From positions 1 to 64,000 of the forward strand of contig CAZMGF010000005.1 in assembly GCA_964565765.1 (NCBI GenBank): 64,000 nt of DNA. Direction: 5' to 3'. Each line of letters opens with the position of its first letter. The first letter of the stretch is position 1. The stretch comes from Bog-1181 sp964565765. GTDB taxonomy: Bacteria; Oederibacteriota; PGYV01; Palsa-1178. The position numbers were made by a program, and so were the translations under genes. Of the stretch, positions 57,762 through 64,000 are shown piece by piece. The notes under the pieces were generated by a model. It was not told where the DNA came from and made no database searches. It saw only the letters and a program-made list of their open reading frames with translations.

Positions 57762-59522
57762 TCATAATTTCCTTTTAAAAAGTTTTTCAATTTCTTCAAA
57801 CGGCATTTTAATTACAGGCGGCCTTCCGTGGGGGCAGGAATGGGGGTCCTTCAGGTCCACATACTTCTCCACAAGCTCCCTTATCTGGGCGTCGTTAAGC
57901 CTGTCTCCGGCCTTTACCGCGGCCCTGCACGCCATTGTGGCGCACAGCCCCTTTAACACCCCGGCTCCGCCCGCGTCGCCGCCGTTTTTTTCCTTGAGCT
58001 GCTCTATCATCTCTTTCACAAAACGCGCCGGAGGTTTGCCTCCGATTATGACCGGATGCGCCGATATTTTAAAGGAATTTTCGCCGAATTCCTCAAGTAT
58101 AAAACCCAGCCTGGCAAAAATACTTAAGGAATCCGCCACAAGTTTTTTATCCGCCGGCGTAACGTCCACGGCCTCCGGTATGAGCATCTCCTGCATTACG
58201 ACAGAACCGTTTTCAACCGATTCCATTATGGATTCAAAAAGCATTTTTTCATGGGCCGCGTGCTGGTCTATTAAAACAAGGTTATGGTCATCCTCTCCCA
58301 CTATGTATGTTTCATGGAGCTGCCCCAGGACATTTAGCCACAGGTAGTCCCTTGACGGCGACCTTATTTCCATCTCCGGCCGCCCTTTTTGCATTTCCAC
58401 GGAGGGCGATGAAAAAAGCCTGCCTGTATCCTCGGAAACAAAGCCGGCGCCGGCTTCTTTTGCCGCGTTATATGCCTCTCTGGAAGCGTATTCTCCAGGC
58501 GCCGCGTCCGCGGCCGAGGCAAACGGCGTCAACTCGCTCATTTTCAGGCCGTTTTCAACGGCGCTTTTGACGCAGTTAAAAACAAATCTTTCATCCCTGA
58601 ATTTAACCTCGGCTTTCGCGGGATGGACATTGACATCCAGAAGCAGAGGATTTATATCAACGAAAATAAACGAATATGGATAACGCCCCTTCATAAGCAG
58701 CGTGCCGAACCCCTCATATACGGCATAAGAAAGCTGCCTGCTCTGTACGTTCCTGAAATTAACAAAGAGATACTGGGACGCCCTTGTGGATTTTGTGACT
58801 GATGGCCCCGAGATATAACCCGTAACTTTTACATTGTCTGTGAATGAGGATACTTCAAGCAGCGAGTTGGAAACTTCGGCCCCCATGACCGTCCTTACCC
58901 TTTCTTTGAGCGCCGACCCTCCGGCAAAAAAGACCGCCTCTTTTCCGTCACAGATGAGCCTGAAGGAAATATTTTCCCGCGCGAATCCGGCGGCAATTAC
59001 AGTGTCAATTATATTTGCTTCCTCCGTGGAATCGGATTTCAAAAATTTCAGCCTTGCCGGAGTGTTATAAAAAAGATCCCTTACTGTAATCACGCTTCCC
59101 TTATTTGATGTCCTTATGGATTCCTTTATTGTCCTGCCGGCTTCAATTGAAATAAAGCTTCCCGCGTCGGCGCCCGGGCCCCTGGATGTAGCCTCCACCC
59201 TTGAAACTGACGCTATAGACGCCAGCGCCTCCCCGCGAAACCCCATTGTCTCTATATAACTCAGGTCATTGAGCGACCTTATCTTGCTTGTGGCGTGCCT
59301 TAAGAAGGCTTTTTTCAGGTCATCCGCGTCCATTCCGCATCCGTCATCTTTTACCCGGATCATTTTCCTGCCGCCGCTTTCAATTGTTATCTCAATATTT
59401 TTTGCCCCGGAATCAACCGCATTTTCCAGCAGTTCCTTTACGCAGGAGGCCGGCCTTGCTATAACTTCCCCGGCGGCTATCTGATTTATGACATTATCAG
59501 GAAGCAGTTCTATTTTACCCAC
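57762..59522 (-). CDS. mutL: DNA mismatch repair protein MutL, endonuclease type
   Basis: Links MutS to downstream repair. N-terminal GHKL ATPase (about 1-330): NQIAAGEVIARPA, KELLENAVDSGA, DLFYNTPARLKFLKS. C-terminal dimer domain contains the metal endonuclease motif DQHAAHEKMLFE, ACRAAVKAGD and CPHGRP, so this MutL should nick DNA itself, as in bacteria lacking MutH. Start is GTG at 59522 with an AAGGGTG site. mutS is not in the window; mutL-miaA is a common pair. Confidence 0.96.
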   Translation of the reverse strand: MGKIELLPDNVINQIAAGEVIARPASCVKELLENAVDSGAKNIEITIESGGRKMIRVKDDGCGMDADDLKKAFLRHATSKIRSLNDLSYIETMGFRGEALASIASVSRVEATSRGPGADAGSFISIEAGRTIKESIRTSNKGSVITVRDLFYNTPARLKFLKSDSTEEANIIDTVIAAGFARENISFRLICDGKEAVFFAGGSALKERVRTVMGAEVSNSLLEVSSFTDNVKVTGYISGPSVTKSTRASQYLFVNFRNVQSRQLSYAVYEGFGTLLMKGRYPYSFIFVDINPLLLDVNVHPAKAEVKFRDERFVFNCVKSAVENGLKMSELTPFASAADAAPGEYASREAYNAAKEAGAGFVSEDTGRLFSSPSVEMQKGRPEMEIRSPSRDYLWLNVLGQLHETYIVGEDDHNLVLIDQHAAHEKMLFESIMESVENGSVVMQEMLIPEAVDVTPADKKLVADSLSIFARLGFILEEFGENSFKISAHPVIIGGKPPARFVKEMIEQLKEKNGGDAGGAGVLKGLCATMACRAAVKAGDRLNDAQIRELVEKYVDLKDPHSCPHGRPPVIKMPFEEIEKLFKRKL

Positions 59523-59532
59523 AGGCGCACCC

Positions 59533-62500
59533 TTATCTTACCACTGCTATCTTTTCAATTACCCTGTCGGCGCCTATTTCCATGGAAATCAGGTAAAGGC
59601 CCGATGCCACTTTTTTACCCGCCCTGTTGGTTCCGTCCCAGTAAAATGGCTGCGATTCAAATGGATTGTCTGCGGAAAGCGCGTCGGTTATCTGTGTGTC
59701 GATAAGTTCATTGACAAACTCCCCGCTCAGGGTATATATCCTTATCCTGAGATGTCCCGCTTCTGTTATGTAATAGTGCATGGTCAGTGTCTGATTCGCC
59801 GAAAGATTTAAAAGGTTCCTGTAAACCCTGATCTTGTTCTGCGGCAGAGGAAGCGCGAACGCGCCCGGCACATATACGGCATCCTGGTTGCCGGCGGTAT
59901 CCTGCGCTTTAACCAGATAAAGGTATTTTGTGTTCCATACTGTTGTGGTATCGGTGACTGAAAGCGCCATGATGGTTTGGGCCACCGGTGTGCCGTAATT
60001 ATATGTCCCGCCGTTATCGTCGCTTCTGTACACATTGTATCCGGAAAGTCCAAATGTCGCCGTCGCGGTGTTGCCAACCGGATACCACGAAACTAAGGCG
60101 TCCTTTTTATTGACCTGCACCACGCTTACTTTATTGTATGGAGCGGCCGGAACCATAAGAGGCGTATAGGGTGTCGCCGAGACTTCAGTTGACGGCGGCC
60201 CCTCTCCCATAGCGTTTACCGCCTTTACAATATAATAATATGTGGTCCCGTTTGTGAGCCCCGTGTCGGTAAAATTTTTCGTGCTGAAGGAAACATCATA
60301 GGCAACAGGCGCGCCGTAAACCCCTGACTGGGTTGACCGGTAAATATTAAAATATTGCGCGGTTATCAGGCTGTTGTTCCATATCAGCATCACCTGATTC
60401 GCGCCTGCTACGGCCGCTATATAGGGCGGAGCAGGCTGCGCCGCGCCGAACTGGATCTGGAGAGGGCTGTCTGAAGTGTCCTCATTGTAATAATTATCTA
60501 TGCTCTTTACAAGATAGTAATATGAGCCTGCTGCGGTATTTACACCGGAATCGGCATATGTAAGGGAGGTGTAATTATCCTGCAGAAGGTTTACGGACGA
60601 ATCAATTAAAATGCTGGATGTGCTCCGGTATATCCTGTACTTATAGCTTGTCTCATATGTACCCAGCGCCGAAGGCTGGAGCCAGTCAAGAATTATCTGG
60701 CTGTTTACAGCCAGGCCGTCAAGGTTGCTTACCGGATATGGCCTGTAAAACGGTACCGTATTCCCTTCGGCGGAAGCCGGCCCCTCCTGAGAGTTTCCAA
60801 CCGCCTTAACAATAAAATAATAAGGGGTTCCGACGACAACAGGGGTTGCGACGGCGGCGGTGCTGATGGATGTTGATACATAAGAATTGTTGGTTGTCTC
60901 AACAAGCGGCGTAGTGTAGACGCCTGAAATTGTCGACCTGTAAACATTATACGCGGTTGCCCCTGTTCCCGGTATATAAGGATCCCACAAAAGGCTTATG
61001 GTGCCGTCTCCGGGAGAATTCACATACAGGTTGGTGACCTGAAAGGGCGGATTGTTTGAAGCGTAAGGCGAAATTTTAACGGCATAAGCGTTTACTGTGG
61101 TTGATTCGCCGTATGAATTGAGTGTGGTAACTTTGAAATAATAAAACTGTCCGTTGGTAAGCCCTGCCGCAGGATAAATAAGGGCCGTTGACTGTGTTGT
61201 AACAGCGGCGTAAGTGATATTGTCTGCGGAAGAATATATATTATATCCCTGCGGGTCGTATGACGGGTTCGCGGCCGGCCAGGACAATAAAATCATATTG
61301 TTAAACGGCTGCGCATTAATAACGGCGGCGCTTGCCGGGAAGAGCGCCGGTTTTGCCGGAGCCGAAACCGAAGGGCTTCCAGTGACCGTATTATAGGCGC
61401 TCAGGCAATAATTATAAGTGACACCCGGCGTAACCGCCGCATCCACATAATTTGTCACAGAGTTTGCAATACCGGTTATATATGCCGCAGAAAAATTAAA
61501 CGCCGTCGGAGATACAGCCCTGAAAAGGTAATACTGCGATATGGCGTCCGTGTTTGCTGTCCATGAAATATCAACAGCCCCGTAAGTGGTCAGGGACCTC
61601 ACAGCGTTAAAGCCTGTCGGAGCGGCAGGCAGGACAATAACATTTATGGGGTTGCATGCCGCGCTTGTGCCGGAGGTATTGTAGGAATCAACATAATATG
61701 AATGGGTCTCTCCGATATTAACGGTGCTGTCCGTATATGAGTTTGACTGCGCGTTCGCCAGCCATCCGGAATCCCTGTAAACATCATAGCCGGTAACATT
61801 TTCCTGCGAATTATTTGCTGTCCATGAAAGAATCACACTTCCGACAGCGGTTGTAGCTGTCAGGCCCGTGGGAACTGACGGTTGTCCTGGCAGGTATACG
61901 CTTAAATACGCCGGAGGCGACAAATTTGAATTAATGTCCTGGGCTACTATTGAATAATTATATGTGGCTCCCGCGGAGAGGCTTAAATCCGTGTACGTTG
62001 CCTGCGTGGTAAATGTTACAGGGGTCGGGCTGGCGTTCCTGTATATATCATATCCGGATATATTATATGATCCCTGCGCGGATGACGCGGCCCATAACAG
62101 GGTTACGTTCGCGCCTGCCACGGTCGCCGAGACCGACTGCGGTGCGAATGGCAGGGCGTAAGGTATTGCCGCCGTTGCCCCTGAATAGGCACCGCTGCCG
62201 TTATTTAATGAACCTATCCTGTAATAATATGTCACAAGGTTGGCGGTATCGCTGTCAAAAAACTCTGTGGTCTGGGATATTTTGTCAAGCGAAGCCTGTA
62301 AAATATCGGGTGAAGTCGAGCGGTACACATTATATCCGGTTACCAGCGGGTCCTGGCTCTGCGCCCAGGTAAGAACCACACGTGAATTGTAGCCTGTTGC
62401 CCCTGTAATTGCGGGCGGGTATGGATAAGCATTGGCGGTCACTCCCAGAGGCCCCTCGACGTTATTAATATCAAAAGGGGCAATCCTGTAAAAATATGGC

Positions 62501-62802
62501 TGTGTAGTATCACCCACCGGGTCGGCATAAGTCGTCACTGCCCCGGGCACGGTCACATAAAAATATGTCCCCCACTGCGGGTCCGTAAGCTGCGCGGTGT
62601 AAGTAATCGCGGCCGCTGTTGTGCGGTATATGGAGTATCCGCCAATGGCCGCACCGTTGGTAACCGCCGCGGGCCAGTAAAGGTTTATTGTCGTGCCTCC
62701 TGTGTATTCAAGCCTTAAGTCTGTGGGGGCGTTCGGCCCTGCCGCGGATAAAATTGAAACGGCAAATACCGCCAACGCCGTGATAAATATACCCCTTTTC
62801 AT
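59533..62802 (-). CDS. Large secreted fibronectin type III repeat protein with FlgD-Ig/sorting-like tail
   Basis: A 1089-residue surface or secreted protein. Signal peptide about 1-20, then roughly ten FN3 domains of 90-100 residues covering nearly the whole length; repeated signatures are SWTAN/VLTWAQ, GYDVYRD or YNVYRS, and YYYIVKAVN-like strands. The last about 95 residues form a FlgD-type immunoglobulin-like domain ending FYWDGTNRAGKKVASGLYLI, which also resembles type IX sorting domains. AGGAGG precedes the ATG. It lies 14 bp after the outer-membrane barrel gene, so both may be cotranscribed. Binding target unknown. Confidence 0.87.
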   Translation of the reverse strand: MKRGIFITALAVFAVSILSAAGPNAPTDLRLEYTGGTTINLYWPAAVTNGAAIGGYSIYRTTAAAITYTAQLTDPQWGTYFYVTVPGAVTTYADPVGDTTQPYFYRIAPFDINNVEGPLGVTANAYPYPPAITGATGYNSRVVLTWAQSQDPLVTGYNVYRSTSPDILQASLDKISQTTEFFDSDTANLVTYYYRIGSLNNGSGAYSGATAAIPYALPFAPQSVSATVAGANVTLLWAASSAQGSYNISGYDIYRNASPTPVTFTTQATYTDLSLSAGATYNYSIVAQDINSNLSPPAYLSVYLPGQPSVPTGLTATTAVGSVILSWTANNSQENVTGYDVYRDSGWLANAQSNSYTDSTVNIGETHSYYVDSYNTSGTSAACNPINVIVLPAAPTGFNAVRSLTTYGAVDISWTANTDAISQYYLFRAVSPTAFNFSAAYITGIANSVTNYVDAAVTPGVTYNYCLSAYNTVTGSPSVSAPAKPALFPASAAVINAQPFNNMILLSWPAANPSYDPQGYNIYSSADNITYAAVTTQSTALIYPAAGLTNGQFYYFKVTTLNSYGESTTVNAYAVKISPYASNNPPFQVTNLYVNSPGDGTISLLWDPYIPGTGATAYNVYRSTISGVYTTPLVETTNNSYVSTSISTAAVATPVVVGTPYYFIVKAVGNSQEGPASAEGNTVPFYRPYPVSNLDGLAVNSQIILDWLQPSALGTYETSYKYRIYRSTSSILIDSSVNLLQDNYTSLTYADSGVNTAAGSYYYLVKSIDNYYNEDTSDSPLQIQFGAAQPAPPYIAAVAGANQVMLIWNNSLITAQYFNIYRSTQSGVYGAPVAYDVSFSTKNFTDTGLTNGTTYYYIVKAVNAMGEGPPSTEVSATPYTPLMVPAAPYNKVSVVQVNKKDALVSWYPVGNTATATFGLSGYNVYRSDDNGGTYNYGTPVAQTIMALSVTDTTTVWNTKYLYLVKAQDTAGNQDAVYVPGAFALPLPQNKIRVYRNLLNLSANQTLTMHYYITEAGHLRIRIYTLSGEFVNELIDTQITDALSADNPFESQPFYWDGTNRAGKKVASGLYLISMEIGADRVIEKIAVVR

Positions 62803-62816
62803 ACCGATAAAACCTC

Positions 62817-64000
62817 CTAGAATTCAATTTCACCTGTAATCGATATTTTGAACCTGTCATTGGAATTCGTCCTTACCACCATATCGTCAAGGTGGCTGTA
62901 ATCCAGCTCCGCCGTAATCTTAAGATTCTGCATTACATTATAAGCGGCGTTCGAAGTAAAAGCGTACTGGGTGGAATTCACCATGTGTGTATTGGCGTCG
63001 TTGACGCCGCCGCCCCAGTTTTTAACCACTCCAAAACTGCCGTTAATATTTATAGCCTGGTCGAGCCTGAATGTCTTGTCCCCTATAAACGGCAGCCATC
63101 CCGGGATTGTGATGGGTTTGGTAAGCTTAAGGTTATACGTCATGGTAAGCGTCGGCGATATGTTGTCTGCCCAGTAGCTCATGAGCCCGCTTATAGTATT
63201 TGTCCATGAACCCGAGAGGGCCAACGCCCCTTTTACGCCGTCGGGCCCTGTGGAGTATGATATCTGCAGGTTGTTAAGTTTGTTCGTTATGGCGTCGCTT
63301 ATTATCGTCTTGTTGGAATCCATGCTTATCTGCCTTGTATATGTGTATCCCGCGGACAGAGTCTGTTTTGTAAACAGGTCCCTGAGCACCGGCAGGGGGA
63401 TGGTTATATTATTAAAATAAAGGGACTGGATGTTTACATTTTCATTTTCCATGTATGAGGCGGAGGCTCCCCTGCTTGAGAAGCTCGTGTTGCTTGAATA
63501 TGACGCCGTTGAAGGAAGTATTCCCATAAAGCCAAAGAGCTTTATTTCGCTTAAGTTAAGCGAGTGCGTTATGACAAACGCGCCGTTGCTGGCAATGTTC
63601 TCATATGCCTGCATTTCCCTGTCGGAAATTGAGCTGCCGTTATTTTCTCCGGTTAAAACCATCTTCCACAACATGGCGTCCCACTGCCTTTCAAATGTCA
63701 TATGGCTGAACATGTCAAAAGAATCAGGGTACGCGAGGTTGTCATATCTGTTTGTGCTGTCCACCGAAAAAGAATATGAGGTAATGTCGGGGAACCCGGG
63801 GAAAATCGAGCTCAATTTAAGCCCCGAAGATGCGTCCAGCCTGCCGTGGGTATTCAGGGCATCCTGCGTCAAATCAAGGTTGTAATCGTGTGTATAGTTA
63901 AGCTGCGGGGAGAATATCCAGGCCGTCGGGTATGAAAGGCTTACTTTAGGCGTTATTTCCCTTTTCAGGAGAATAAAATCTCCCACATATAGATGGGTTA
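62817..64000 (-). CDS. C-terminal part of a large outer-membrane beta-barrel protein
   Basis: The open frame runs off the right edge without a start that has a ribosome-binding site, so at least 394 residues of a longer protein are seen. The sequence alternates polar and hydrophobic residues in long beta-strands (for example ITAELDYSHLDDMVV) and ends with FKISITGEIEF, an aromatic-ended last strand typical of outer-membrane barrels. The style and place next to a sorting-tail FN3 protein suggest a SprA-like translocon, but no decisive motif is inside the window. Confidence 0.7.
   Translation of the reverse strand, partial: THLYVGDFILLKREITPKVSLSYPTAWIFSPQLNYTHDYNLDLTQDALNTHGRLDASSGLKLSSIFPGFPDITSYSFSVDSTNRYDNLAYPDSFDMFSHMTFERQWDAMLWKMVLTGENNGSSISDREMQAYENIASNGAFVITHSLNLSEIKLFGFMGILPSTASYSSNTSFSSRGASASYMENENVNIQSLYFNNITIPLPVLRDLFTKQTLSAGYTYTRQISMDSNKTIISDAITNKLNNLQISYSTGPDGVKGALALSGSWTNTISGLMSYWADNISPTLTMTYNLKLTKPITIPGWLPFIGDKTFRLDQAININGSFGVVKNWGGGVNDANTHMVNSTQYAFTSNAAYNVMQNLKITAELDYSHLDDMVVRTNSNDRFKISITGEIEF

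Noticed and set aside
59533..62802. DNA-level tandem repeat or CRISPR-like array in the FN3 gene
   Set aside because: The periodicity is at the protein-fold level (about 95 residues) with diverged DNA; there are no short identical repeats with spacers. No CRISPR array is seen anywhere in the window.

Overview
The window reads as one chromosomal stretch of a Gram-negative, flagellated bacterium. It encodes flagellar L-ring and P-ring proteins (FlgH, FlgI), Lnt, a lipoprotein and outer-membrane proteins of the PorV/PorQ type. Gene order mixes Firmicute-like runs (tmk-holB-ricT-metG-tatD; yvyF-flgM-flgN-flgK) with proteobacterial ones (trpF-trpB-trpA-accD-folC). Together with many fibronectin type III proteins, this suggests an under-sampled candidate phylum, but the sequence alone does not fix the taxon. 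Base composition looks moderate by eye. Almost everything lies on the minus strand; only the ECF sigma operon (35941-37358) is on the plus strand.

Layout in window coordinates. 1-12594: one long minus-strand run, transcribed from tmk through holB, ricT, metG, tatD, trpD-C-F-B-A, a GAF-GAF-HD-GYP signalling protein, accD and folC (cut by the left edge). 12687-15019: small accessory genes (YkgJ-like cysteine cluster, GIY-YIG, GH5) around a repeat-rich gap. 15128-17299: rpsI/rplM and a CCA/poly(A) nucleotidyltransferase. 17339-21829: MFS transporter, GH2 glycosidase, Rieske oxygenase. 21939-22298: an intact tRNA-Val(GAC) beside a second copy broken by two loop insertions. 22398-28998: radical SAM protein, YebC, a 28-residue basic protein, thioesterase, MtnA, nucleoside phosphorylase and the yggS-proC-yggT-yggU cluster. 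29254-35787: tsaB, tsaE, thiL, envelope proteins, NAD(P)HX repair enzyme, acpS. 35941-37358: ECF sigma, zinc anti-sigma, Spy/CpxP-like protein. 37382-40442: surE, HAD phosphatase, lnt. 40572-52726: PorV-like genes followed by flgF-G-A-H-I-J-yvyF-M-N-K. 52908-59522: TIGR03915/TIGR03916 pair, DUF4416, MFS, miaA, mutL. 59533-64000: a 1089-residue FN3 protein with a FlgD-Ig/sorting-like tail and the C-terminal part of a large outer-membrane barrel.

How the genes work together. The 5' part couples nucleotide, tRNA and tryptophan supply to fatty-acid and folate synthesis. The ECF module looks like an autoregulated envelope-stress circuit. The flagellar run carries a sigma-28-type promoter exactly where FlgM feedback would need it. 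The PorV-like proteins, the FN3 protein and the edge barrel hint at a type IX-like surface secretion route. The most unusual items are the interrupted tRNA copy, two genes that appear leaderless, a strong promoter overlapped by a palindrome before the DNA-repair radical SAM pair, and the tiny COX24/AURKAIP1-like gene.
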